A stretch of 64,000 nucleotides of DNA. Origin: an uncultured Oscillospiraceae bacterium. Its GTDB lineage: Bacteria > Bacillota > Clostridia > Oscillospirales > Oscillospiraceae. The stretch lies in NCBI GenBank assembly GCA_934589675.1, contig CAKTOF010000011.1, positions 1 to 64,000 on the forward strand. Direction: 5' to 3'. The notes beneath the pieces were generated by a model, which had not been told where the DNA came from, did not search any database, and was given only the letters and a program-made list of their open reading frames with translations. A program made the position numbers and the translations under genes. Positions 15,323-23,861 of the stretch are shown here, piece by piece (the first letter of the stretch is position 1; the number at the start of each line of letters is the position of its first letter).

Positions 15323-17095
15323 ATGCGTTCGCTTCGCATGAAGCTCGTGCTCATCATGGTGCTGCTCATCGTGGCGCTCATGACGGTGGCCGGGTCGTTT
15401 CTCATCAACGGCGTCGGCAGCTTTTATATTGACGAATTCTACTTGCAGATGGAGCGGACGTTTTCTGAGGACTTCATCGTGCAGCTGCGCAGCACGGCAG
15501 CGCAGGCGGACGCGCCGGAGCGTCTCAAGGAGCAGATCATGGCGCAGGCCGACCTCGGCGTCGACGTCTCCGGCCGCAACGTCTATGTGCTCGACCGCGG
15601 CGGCAGCGTGCTCGCCGGCTCGGATGAGCGCACGGCCGTCCCCGTGACGGAGAACATCCTGACGGCCATGAACGGCTCTGTCGGGCAGGAGAGCTCCATC
15701 GCGAGCGACTATATGGATCTTGCCATCCCCGTCGAGAGCGGTGACGCGTTCTACATCGCCTACGTGCGCGACAACAAGAGCGCGGTCGACTCGCTCACGG
15801 GCACGGTCATGGGCATCATCCTGCGCTCGCTCGGGCTTGGCCTTGTCATCTGCGTCGTGCTCGCCTTCGTGCTCGCGCAGCTGCTCATCACGCCCATTCA
15901 GGCGCTGACGGCCGGCACGCGGCAGGTCGCAAGCGGCGACTTTTCGCAGAAGCTCGAGGTCACGAGCCGCGACGAGATCGGCGTGCTGACGCGCAACTTC
16001 AACTATATGGCGCAGGTGCTGCAAAATACGCTCAGCGAGGTCGAAAACGAGCGCAACAAGCTCTCGACGCTGTTTTTGCATATGACCGACGGCGTCGTCG
16101 CCTTTGATGCGTCCGGCATGGTCATCCACTACAACCCCGCCGCCGTGTCCATGCTCGCGCGCTCGATCGACCCGGCCGTGCGCTATGACGAGCTGTTCGG
16201 CGAGGATGCGGATTTTGCGTCGGTGCTCGCGCTGCGCAGGCCGCAGTACCTCGAGGTGCACAAGCATGCGGGCGGCCGCGAGCTGGAGCTGTTCCTCGCG
16301 CCGTATTCGGCCGATCAGGCCGGCGGCGCGCTCGTGCTCATCCACGACGTCACGGAGCAGCGCCGCACGGACGAGATGCGCCGCGAATTCGTCGCGAACG
16401 TCTCGCATGAGCTGCGCACGCCGCTCACGAACATCAAATCCTACGCCGAGACGATCGTGGACTCCGGCGACGAGCTGCCCGCCGAGCTGCGCAGCAGCTT
16501 TATGGGCGTCATCCTGAACGAGACCGACCGCATGACGCGCATCGTGCAGGATCTGCTCACGCTCAGCAAGTTCGACTACGGCAAGATGGAGATGAACGTC
16601 TCGCGCTTTTCGTTCTCGCGCGCGGTGCTCAACGTCAGCCGCGCCGAGTCCATCGACGCGCGCAACCACGGCCACGAGCTCGTCGTGGACGTGCCGGACG
16701 ACCTGCCGAACGTCGACGGCGACCGCGAGCGCATCGAGCAGGTCATTATGAACATCGTCTCCAACGCCATCAAGTACACGCCCGACGGCGGCCGCATCGA
16801 GCTGCGCGCCCGCGCGGACGGGGAAAACGTCGTCCTGACGGTGAAGGACAACGGCATCGGCATCCCGGAGAAGGATCTGCCGCGGCTTTTTGAGCGGTTC
16901 TACCGCGTGGACAAGGCCCGCTCACGCCAGTCGGGCGGAACGGGGCTCGGCCTTTCCATCGCGCAGGAGATCCTCAGCCAGCACAACGGCAGCATCCGCA
17001 TCGACTCTACTTACGGCGAGGGAACGTGCGTGACCATCACGCTGCCGCGCGCGCCGGAGCAGAAGCAGCAGGAAGAGGACCGGACCGAGGTCTGA
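15323..17095 (+). CDS. walK: Membrane sensor histidine kinase, WalK/VicK-like
   Basis: 590 residues. A transmembrane segment at 7-29 is followed by an extracellular domain of about 130 residues, a second membrane segment at 163-190 and HAMP at 188-240 (TPIQALTAGTRQVASGDFS). A PAS domain spans about 245-345, and a HisKA dimerisation domain carries the phosphorylated His362 (NVSHELRTPLTNIKSY). The ATPase domain spans about 460-575, with N box (NIVSNAIKYTP), G1 (DNGIGIP) and G2 (GGTGLGLSIA). The extracellular domain is PAS/CACHE-like, as in WalK. The tail after residue 575 is Gln/Glu-rich. It is followed by yycH- and yycI-like genes that in Bacillus restrain this kinase. Confidence 0.9.
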   Translation: MRSLRMKLVLIMVLLIVALMTVAGSFLINGVGSFYIDEFYLQMERTFSEDFIVQLRSTAAQADAPERLKEQIMAQADLGVDVSGRNVYVLDRGGSVLAGSDERTAVPVTENILTAMNGSVGQESSIASDYMDLAIPVESGDAFYIAYVRDNKSAVDSLTGTVMGIILRSLGLGLVICVVLAFVLAQLLITPIQALTAGTRQVASGDFSQKLEVTSRDEIGVLTRNFNYMAQVLQNTLSEVENERNKLSTLFLHMTDGVVAFDASGMVIHYNPAAVSMLARSIDPAVRYDELFGEDADFASVLALRRPQYLEVHKHAGGRELELFLAPYSADQAGGALVLIHDVTEQRRTDEMRREFVANVSHELRTPLTNIKSYAETIVDSGDELPAELRSSFMGVILNETDRMTRIVQDLLTLSKFDYGKMEMNVSRFSFSRAVLNVSRAESIDARNHGHELVVDVPDDLPNVDGDRERIEQVIMNIVSNAIKYTPDGGRIELRARADGENVVLTVKDNGIGIPEKDLPRLFERFYRVDKARSRQSGGTGLGLSIAQEILSQHNGSIRIDSTYGEGTCVTITLPRAPEQKQQEEDRTEV

Positions 17096-17115
17096 CAGAG
17101 GAGGGAAAATGGGCC

Positions 17116-18378
17116 ATGACAACGCGGCGGCGGATCGTGGAATGGGGCAAGAATATCCTGATCGTGCTGCTCGCGTGCAGCGCGGTGACGCTGGCTGTCA
17201 TGGCCAGCGCGGACGACGTGTCCGGCGGCACGACGCTGCTCGGCCGCCTGTCCACATGGCTCGGCACGGGCGAGACGCCGGATATCGCGCGCGCGGACGC
17301 GCATGTTCAGGCGGCGGCGCTGCCCGTCGCCGTGTCCGTGCAGTCTCAGGCCGGACGGTACAGCGCGCTCTATGACGCCGCCGCGCTCTCGGACGCCTAC
17401 GCCCGCTTCGGCGGCCTGCTCGGGCAGGCACTCGAGTCGGCCGGCAGCGCGCAGCCGTCGGCCATGAGCGCCGTGCGCGAGGCGCTCACGCAGCAGAGCG
17501 TCTATTTTGCCTACCCCGGCGCCGTCCCGCTCGCGGCGCTCGCCAGCTGGCTCGACGCGACGTATGAGGGCGGCGACCGCGCCGCGTGGTTCGTGCTGTC
17601 CGTCCGGAGCGACGCCGTGCTGCTCTATTTCGGGCAGGACGACGAGGCGTTCGTCTGCAAGACGTATCTGCAGGCGGAGCGCCTGTCGCGCGAGACGGCC
17701 CGCAGCCGGCCGGACGGGACGGCGTTCGCCTTTGAGCAGGCGGAGCTTTCCTCGCTTGAGCCGCTGACGCTGCTCGACCTGTCCGGCGCGTGGCCTGTGC
17801 GCGCGATCTCGGCCGAGAGCGCGTGGAGCGACGGCTTCGTGAGCGACACGGCCTCCGGCCTTGGCTTCAATCCGTACGGCGACGGCTACTACACCGACGC
17901 CGACGGGACGCTCGTCTTCAGCGAGAGCGGCTGCACGCTGCGCATCGGCACGGACGGCCGCATCCGCCTGTCCAACCAGCTGCCGGACGACCCGCGCTTT
18001 GCCGGCGAGGGCGAGGATCTCTGCGCGCAGATCGAGACGGCCCGCGCGCTGCTCGCGCATCTGACGGACGGCCGCACGGGCGAGGCGGCGCTCTATCTCA
18101 CAGATGCGGACGACGACGGCGGCATCACGCGCCTGACGTTTGAATATTTCGTCGGCGGCATCCCGGTGGAGCTGCCGGACGGCCCGGCCGCGGCCGTCAC
18201 GCTCACGGGCGGCACGGTTACGGAGCTCTCCGTGCGCGTGCGCGCCTATGCCGCCGGCGCGGCGGCTGAGAGCCTTCTGCCGGTGCGCCAGGCGGCGGCG
18301 CTCACAAAGACGGGGCGCCTTCGCGTCGGCTATGCCGACTCGGGCGATCCGACGCCGGATGTCGGCTGGATGGACTGA
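17116..18378 (+). CDS. YycH-like membrane-anchored regulator of WalK
   Basis: 420 residues: a short basic cytosolic start (MTTRRR), one membrane segment at about 12-31, and a large extracellular domain. The position directly after the kinase, the single-anchor topology and the length match YycH, which modulates WalK through membrane-segment contact. Direct sequence similarity is weak by eye, so the assignment rests mainly on context. The ATG at 17116 is chosen for the GAGGAGG at about 17100. The intergenic gap after walK is 20 bases. Confidence 0.7.
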   Translation: MTTRRRIVEWGKNILIVLLACSAVTLAVMASADDVSGGTTLLGRLSTWLGTGETPDIARADAHVQAAALPVAVSVQSQAGRYSALYDAAALSDAYARFGGLLGQALESAGSAQPSAMSAVREALTQQSVYFAYPGAVPLAALASWLDATYEGGDRAAWFVLSVRSDAVLLYFGQDDEAFVCKTYLQAERLSRETARSRPDGTAFAFEQAELSSLEPLTLLDLSGAWPVRAISAESAWSDGFVSDTASGLGFNPYGDGYYTDADGTLVFSESGCTLRIGTDGRIRLSNQLPDDPRFAGEGEDLCAQIETARALLAHLTDGRTGEAALYLTDADDDGGITRLTFEYFVGGIPVELPDGPAAAVTLTGGTVTELSVRVRAYAAGAAAESLLPVRQAAALTKTGRLRVGYADSGDPTPDVGWMD

Positions 18379-18409
18379 AGAAATCCCTGCGGAAAGGCGG
18401 TGACGGCCG

Positions 18410-19246
18410 GTGCCGACGTCGAAGCTCAAAAACATCATCCTCGCGATTTTGCTTCTGACCAATTTATTTCTGCTCGCGCTCGTCGTCCCCGCCCGCCACG
18501 CGGCTGGCGCGCGCGCGCAGGCGATGCACGACAGCCTGCAGGCGCTCTTTTCCGAGTACGGCGTCACGCTGGAGTGCGCGCTGCCGACGGACGAGCAGCC
18601 GCTCAGCCCTCTGACGCTTGAGGCGGACGTCAGGGCGCAGCAGACGGCGGCCGCGGCGCTGCTCGGCAAGGACGCCGCCGCGGATGCGGGCTCGGGCAGC
18701 TACCGCAGCGTCTACCGCTCGGACGCAGGCTCGTGCCAGTTTGTGCACGGCGGCAGCTTTTCGGCTGCGCTGACGGGCGCAGAGCGCTCCTCGGACGACC
18801 CGGCGCGTGCGGCCGACAAGCTGCTTGCCCGCATGGGCTTCGACACGGACGGCGCCGAGGCGCCCGTGCGCCTGAGCGCGGGCGTGTTCTCCGTGACGGC
18901 GGCGCAGCGCATATCCGGCCGCCTTGTGTTCTCCGCGCGCCTGACGCTGACGTATGCAAACGGCAGCCTGACCGGGCTGGAGGGCACGTTCCTGACCGGC
19001 ACGCCGTCCGCTGTGCCGAATGCGCAGACCGGACTTGCGTGCGCGGACGCGCTCATCGCGTTTCTCGGCAGCCGCGACAGCCTCGGCTGGGTCGGCAGCC
19101 GCGTCACGCGCGTCCGGCAGGGCTATGTGCAGGCCGAAACGGCCTCGGCCACGACGGTGCGCCTCGCGCCCGTCTGGCGCATCGAGACGGACGCGGGCGC
19201 GTTTGACGTCGACGGCCAGACCGGCGCGGTCACGGCGGCGGAATGA
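18410..19246 (+). CDS. YycI-like membrane-anchored regulator
   Basis: 278 residues starting from GTG at 18410 with GGAAAGGCGG upstream. The N-terminus SKLKNIILAILLLTNLFLL is a membrane anchor of the type seen in YycI, followed by an extracellular domain. Near the C-terminus, PVWRIETDAGAFDVDGQTG resembles the YycI/PepSY-like end. It is the last gene of the walRK operon; murA follows with its own promoter. The expected partners are YycH and WalK. Confidence 0.75.
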   Translation: MPTSKLKNIILAILLLTNLFLLALVVPARHAAGARAQAMHDSLQALFSEYGVTLECALPTDEQPLSPLTLEADVRAQQTAAAALLGKDAAADAGSGSYRSVYRSDAGSCQFVHGGSFSAALTGAERSSDDPARAADKLLARMGFDTDGAEAPVRLSAGVFSVTAAQRISGRLVFSARLTLTYANGSLTGLEGTFLTGTPSAVPNAQTGLACADALIAFLGSRDSLGWVGSRVTRVRQGYVQAETASATTVRLAPVWRIETDAGAFDVDGQTGAVTAAE

Positions 19247-19276
19247 CGTCACTTTGTAACCAATTGTAATTTGAAC

Positions 19277-19305
19277 TTTACAATGCAGGAAGCCTGTGGT
19301 ATACT
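19277..19305 (+). promoter_or_regulatory. Promoter of murA
   Basis: TTTACA, 17 bases, TATACT, 70 bases before the start codon. Confidence 0.75.
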
Positions 19306-19375
19306 GTTTTGCGGTGAAAAATGGTATGCAAGCCCCATCCCGTGCGGGACATACTGAAGACAAAGAGGGAAACGT

Positions 19376-20665
19376 ATGGATAAGTATGTGATCTCCGGCG
19401 GACGGCCGCTGCATGGAACTGTAACGATCAGCGGCGCGAAGAACGCTGCCGTTGCCATTTTACCGGCTGCGCTGCTCGTGAGCGGCACCTGCCGGATCGA
19501 AAACCTGCCTGATATTTCCGACGTGCACCTGCTGCTGGACATCTTGGACGGCATGGGTGCGCGCATCCGCCGCTTCAGCCCGTCTGTGGTGGAGATCGAT
19601 TGCAGCCACATCCGCAATACGGTCGCCCCGGAGGAGCTTGTGCGGCGCATCCGCGCCTCGTCGTACCTCATCGGCGCGCAGCTCGGCCGCTTCGGCCGCG
19701 CGCAGGTCGCCATGCCCGGCGGCTGCTACTTCGGCGTCCGCCCCATCGACCAGCACATCAAGGGCTTCGAGGCCCTCGGTGCAACGGTCGAGCAGACGGG
19801 CGGCTACGTCCGCGCCGCGGCCGAAAACGGCCTGCACGGCGCGCATGTCTACCTTGACATCGTCTCCGTCGGCGCGACGATGAACATCATGATCGCCGCC
19901 GCGATGGCCGATGGCATGACCGTCATCGAAAACTGCGCGCGCGAGCCGCACATTGTCGACCTTGCCAACTTCTTGAACGCCATGGGCGCGCGCATTTCCG
20001 GCGCGGGCACGGCTGTCATCAAGGTCCGCGGCGTCAAAAGCCTGTCCGGCGGCACGTATTCCATCATCCCGGATCAGATCGAGGCCGGCACCTATATGGC
20101 CGCCGTCGCCGCCGCGGGCGGCAGCGTGCTCGTGGAGAATGTCATCCCGAAGCACATGGACTGCATCACGAGTAAGCTGCGCGAGATGGGCGTGTCCATC
20201 ACGGACTATGACGACTCCATCTTAGTCGAGCGCACCGGCCCGCTGCGCCGGGCGAACATCAAGACCATGCCCTACCCCGGCTTCCCGACGGACATGCAGC
20301 CGCAGGCCGTCGTGTGCCTCGCGCTTGCGCAGGGAACGAGCATCGTCACCGAGGGCATTTACGACAACCGCTTCCGCTACGCCGCGGAGCTCAACCGCAT
20401 GGGTGCGGACATCCAGGTCGACGGCCGCATCGCCGTCACGACCGGCGTGCGCGCGCTCTCTGGCTGCCCCGTCAAGGCCTTTGACCTGCGCGCGGGCGCG
20501 GCCATGGTCATCGCGGGCCTCGCCGCCGAGGGAGAGACGACCGTCGAGGACGTCCACTACATCGAGCGCGGCTACGAGAATATCATCGGCAAGCTGCGCG
20601 GCATCGGCGCAGACATCCGCCGCATCAGCGCCCCGGACGCCCCGGACGTCTCGAGCGCGGGCTGA
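19376..20665 (+). CDS. murA: UDP-N-acetylglucosamine 1-carboxyvinyltransferase
   Basis: Transfers enolpyruvate from PEP to UDP-GlcNAc, the first committed step of peptidoglycan synthesis, in the cytosol. 429 residues, of normal length. The substrate Lys22-Asn23 pair lies in SGAKNAAVAILP. The loop Cys that binds fosfomycin is present as Cys117 (MPGGCYFGVRP), so the enzyme should be fosfomycin-sensitive in principle. Further conserved blocks are DQIEAGTYMAA and PYPGFPTDMQPQ. The neighbouring walRK operon fits a cell-wall function. A terminator follows. Confidence 0.97.
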   Translation: MDKYVISGGRPLHGTVTISGAKNAAVAILPAALLVSGTCRIENLPDISDVHLLLDILDGMGARIRRFSPSVVEIDCSHIRNTVAPEELVRRIRASSYLIGAQLGRFGRAQVAMPGGCYFGVRPIDQHIKGFEALGATVEQTGGYVRAAAENGLHGAHVYLDIVSVGATMNIMIAAAMADGMTVIENCAREPHIVDLANFLNAMGARISGAGTAVIKVRGVKSLSGGTYSIIPDQIEAGTYMAAVAAAGGSVLVENVIPKHMDCITSKLREMGVSITDYDDSILVERTGPLRRANIKTMPYPGFPTDMQPQAVVCLALAQGTSIVTEGIYDNRFRYAAELNRMGADIQVDGRIAVTTGVRALSGCPVKAFDLRAGAAMVIAGLAAEGETTVEDVHYIERGYENIIGKLRGIGADIRRISAPDAPDVSSAG

Positions 20666-20677
20666 ATCAGACAGAAA

Positions 20678-20711
20678 AATCGCTCCGCCAGATGGCGGAG
20701 CGATTTTTTTA
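20678..20711. terminator. Terminator between murA and the acyltransferase
   Basis: The stem AATCGCTCCGCC / GGCGGAGCGATT has a 4-base loop with T7 on the plus strand. A-rich sequence on the left gives a U-run for the convergent gene as well. Confidence 0.85.
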
Positions 20712-21749
20712 GATCAGCCAGCGGTTTACGGCCGGGATGCGGCGCAGGACGAGCCAGACCATAAAGCTGCCTGCGAAAACGACCGCGGCGACGGCCGGGA
20801 TCGTGAGCCCGCGCGGCGCGAGCGCGCCGGACAGGCCGAAGTGGCGCAGAAAATAGACGAAGAACATATGGACGAGGTAGATGCAGAAGCTGGCATTCGA
20901 GACGGCGGAGCACACGCGCGCGGCGCGGTCTTTCAGAGAAAGACGCGAGAGCGTCATGAAAATGCCGCAGGCCATGACGGCCACGCCGATGCTCATGCCC
21001 TCGAGATACTGCGTCCGGAGCGCCCCGGCGCGCGCCGAGGCGGCAAACGTCCCGCCGAATACCATGCAAAGTCCGGCGGCCCAGAGGATCGGGCCGAACG
21101 CGCGCTTTTCCGGCGGGTAAGCACGCAGATAGTGCCCGAGCAGGCAGTAGCCCATCGAGCCCCACGTCATATTGAGCGCCCACTGCGCCGGGATCCCGCC
21201 GAGCAGCCGGAACGGCCACAGCGGCCGTACCGTCGGGTAGACGACGGCGGTCAGGAGCCAGACAAAAAGCGCGTAGCGCAGCTGCGCTTTGTCCGCGTTT
21301 TTTGTAAAAACGCGCAGCAGCGGGACGCAGAGGTAGATGAGGATCGTGATGTGCAGGTAGTAAAGGTGCGACTCATGCCGGAACAGCACGAGGCTCTTCA
21401 GCGCGTCGATGATCGCCGCGGAGGAAAAGTCGCCGCCTGCCCAGAGGTGATACGCGCCGTAGCACGCCGCCCAGAAAAAGAGCGCGGCCAATATGCGCGG
21501 CAGGTTGCGCGTGAGGATGCGCTGCGGCGGATACTCCCGCTCCGGCCGGAGCAGCAGCGCGCCCGTGCACATGAAAAAGAGCGGCACGCTCGCCCGCGAA
21601 ACGCTGCCCCAGAAGAGCGCGGCGAGCCACCCGGCGGATTTCACCTGCCCGACGAAGCCGCCTGCGCTTATGTGGATGAGCAGCACGCCCACGATGGCGA
21701 ACGTCTTGACGAGGTCGACCGCGCGGTCGCGCGCGGAGCTTGTGGCCAT
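20709..21749 (-). CDS. Acyltransferase-3 family membrane protein
   Basis: 346 residues with about ten membrane segments. The N-terminal signature RDRAVDLVKTFAIVGVLLIHIS, split here by its His-containing end, and the ASVPLFFMCTGALLL segment are typical of acyltransferase family 3 (OafA/WecH type). These proteins O-acetylate or succinylate surface polysaccharides or other envelope carbohydrates. GAGGTG precedes the ATG. It is convergent to murA and 107 bases downstream of nadE on the same strand. The acceptor molecule cannot be inferred. Confidence 0.87.
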   Translation of the reverse strand: MATSSARDRAVDLVKTFAIVGVLLIHISAGGFVGQVKSAGWLAALFWGSVSRASVPLFFMCTGALLLRPEREYPPQRILTRNLPRILAALFFWAACYGAYHLWAGGDFSSAAIIDALKSLVLFRHESHLYYLHITILIYLCVPLLRVFTKNADKAQLRYALFVWLLTAVVYPTVRPLWPFRLLGGIPAQWALNMTWGSMGYCLLGHYLRAYPPEKRAFGPILWAAGLCMVFGGTFAASARAGALRTQYLEGMSIGVAVMACGIFMTLSRLSLKDRAARVCSAVSNASFCIYLVHMFFVYFLRHFGLSGALAPRGLTIPAVAAVVFAGSFMVWLVLRRIPAVNRWLI

Positions 21750-21856
21750 AAAATCACCTCAAAATGCGCCTGCCGTGCGAAAAGAGGTTGCCCGCAGCGG
21801 CCGGTATGTGATAAAATAGATGCAGCGCGTGAGACCATGCGCTGTTTTTGCGCGGT

Positions 21857-23761
21857 TCAGCCGTCCAGCGCGTCCAGCTCGGAAAGCCACAGCGCGCTCA
21901 CCGCGTCCGACGGCATACGCCAGTCGCCGCGCGGCGAGAGCGTGACGGAGCCGACCTTCGGCCCGTCCGGCAGGCAGCTGCGCTTGAACTGCTGCGCGAA
22001 AAAGCGCCGGTAGAACGTCCGCAGCCATTTTAAGATCGTCGCGTCGTCATATGCGCCGGAAAATGCGCAGCGCGCCAGCCGGTATACCTTTTTCGGCGGG
22101 CAGCCGCGGCGGATGGCGTGGTAGAGGAAAAAGTCGTGCAGCTCGTACGGGCCGACAAGATCCTCCGTGATCTGCGAAATTTCGCCGTCCTTCGCCGGAA
22201 GAAGCTCGGGCGAGACGGGCGTGGCCAGAATGTCTCTCAGGCAGCCGGAGAGCGCGGGGATGCCGCAGGTGTCGGCCACATAAGACACCAGATGGCGCAC
22301 GAGCGTCTTCGGGACGGAGGCGTTCACGCCGTACATGCTCATATGGTCGCCGTTGTACGTCGCCCAGCCGAGCGCAAGCTCCGACAGGTCGCCCGTGCCG
22401 ACGACGAAGCCGCCGGTCTGGTTGGCGATGTCCATGATGACCTGCGTGCGCTCGCGCGCCTGCGAATTTTCAAACGTGACGTCGAGCTTTTCCGGGTCGT
22501 GCCCGATGTCGGCAAAATGCTGGCTGACGGCGGCCGTGATGTCGACGGTGCGAAGCGTCACGCCGAGCGATTCGGCCAGAATTTCTGCATTGGAGCGCGT
22601 CCTGCGCGTCGTGCCGAAGCAGGGCATCGTGACGGCGATGATGTCGCGCCGGCTGCGGCCGCAGAGATCCATGGCCTTGGCCGCGACGAGCATGGCCAGT
22701 GTGGAGTCGAGCCCGCCGGACACGCCGATGACGACGCTGCCGGCGTTTGTGTGCTCGATGCGGCGCTTCAATCCCAGCGACTGGAGCGTGATGATCCGCT
22801 CGCAGCGCGCAGCGCGGAGCGCCTGCCCCGCCGGGACAAACGGCGTCCGGCTGTACTGACGCATCAGCGCGGTTTCGGAAAGCTCCGCGCCCCAGATGAT
22901 CTCCGCCATGGCGTCCCCGCAGAATGTGCCCATTCTGCGCCGCTCGGTGTCGAGATACTGCACGTCCGCCTCCGAGACGATGAGGCCGGTGCGGCAGTTG
23001 GACTCGGCGAGCAGCGCGCCGTTTTCGCAAATGAGGTCGTGGCCGGTGTACACAAGATCCTGCGACGATTCGCCCTCGCCCGCGTCGGCGTAGACGTAGC
23101 AGCACACGAGCCGCGCCGACTGGCCGGAGACAAGGCTGCGCCGGTAGTCGTCCTTCGTGACAAGCTCGTCCGAGGCCGACAGATTGCAGATGACCGTCGC
23201 GCCCGCCTTGGCAAGACGGATGGACGGCGGCTCCGGCACCCACAGATCCTCGCACAGCTCAACGCCCACGGCAAGCTCGGAAAGCGCTCTGTGGCGCAGC
23301 AGAATGTCCGCGCGCAGCGGCACATTCTCGCCGAACAGCGAGACCATTTCACACACGCCCGCGCCCGAGACAAAGTGGCGCTTTTCATAAAACTCCGCGT
23401 AATTGGGCAGATGGAGCTTCGGAATGAGCGCCATCACGCGCCCTTCGTAGACGGCTGCGGCGCAGTTATAAAGACACCCGCGCACGGCCAGCGGCAGCCC
23501 GACGAGCGCGAGCAGATCAAGCCCGCGCGAGGCCTCCCGCACCGCGCGCAGCGCGTCAAGCGCGCCGGAAAGCAGCGCCTTCTGCAAAAAGAGGTCGCCG
23601 CATGTGTAGCCCGTCAGGCAAAGCTCCGGAAATACCGCGATCTTCACGCCGAGCGCTGCGGCCTGCTGCATCAGGTCGATGACGGCCGCGCCGTTGTATG
23701 CCGGGTCGCCCACGCGGATGGCCGGCGTCGCGGCGGCGATTTTCACAAATCCTTCCTGCAT
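21857..23761 (-). CDS. nadE: Glutamine-dependent NAD+ synthetase
   Basis: Amidates nicotinate adenine dinucleotide to NAD+, using ammonia released from glutamine in a fused N-terminal domain. The 634-residue length fits the two-domain class. The nitrilase-type glutaminase domain (1-290) has the catalytic triad Glu46 (FPELCLTGY), Lys115 (PKLHLPNY) and Cys170 (ELCEDLW). The synthetase domain (330-600) has the PP-loop SGGLDST at 348-354, then GTGDLSELALGWATYNGDHM for substrate binding. It has its own promoter. Confidence 0.96.
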   Translation of the reverse strand: MQEGFVKIAAATPAIRVGDPAYNGAAVIDLMQQAAALGVKIAVFPELCLTGYTCGDLFLQKALLSGALDALRAVREASRGLDLLALVGLPLAVRGCLYNCAAAVYEGRVMALIPKLHLPNYAEFYEKRHFVSGAGVCEMVSLFGENVPLRADILLRHRALSELAVGVELCEDLWVPEPPSIRLAKAGATVICNLSASDELVTKDDYRRSLVSGQSARLVCCYVYADAGEGESSQDLVYTGHDLICENGALLAESNCRTGLIVSEADVQYLDTERRRMGTFCGDAMAEIIWGAELSETALMRQYSRTPFVPAGQALRAARCERIITLQSLGLKRRIEHTNAGSVVIGVSGGLDSTLAMLVAAKAMDLCGRSRRDIIAVTMPCFGTTRRTRSNAEILAESLGVTLRTVDITAAVSQHFADIGHDPEKLDVTFENSQARERTQVIMDIANQTGGFVVGTGDLSELALGWATYNGDHMSMYGVNASVPKTLVRHLVSYVADTCGIPALSGCLRDILATPVSPELLPAKDGEISQITEDLVGPYELHDFFLYHAIRRGCPPKKVYRLARCAFSGAYDDATILKWLRTFYRRFFAQQFKRSCLPDGPKVGSVTLSPRGDWRMPSDAVSALWLSELDALDG

Positions 23762-23791
23762 TCACTCACCTTCTCCAAGATTCTGACCCCT

Positions 23792-23820
23792 ATTATACGC
23801 AATCTGACCGCAAAAAGCAA
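23792..23820 (-). promoter_or_regulatory. Promoter of nadE
   Basis: On the minus strand TTGCTT, 17 bases, TATAAT, about 30 bases before the start codon. Confidence 0.65.
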
Positions 23821-23861
23821 AACCTATCTAGGTAAGAAAATAAAGGAGCCATTGAACCACT

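Noticed and set aside
14605..17095. PhoB/PhoR phosphate-sensing pair
   Set aside because: Domain layout alone would allow it, but the YycH- and YycI-like genes in the same operon and the neighbouring murA favour WalR/WalK.
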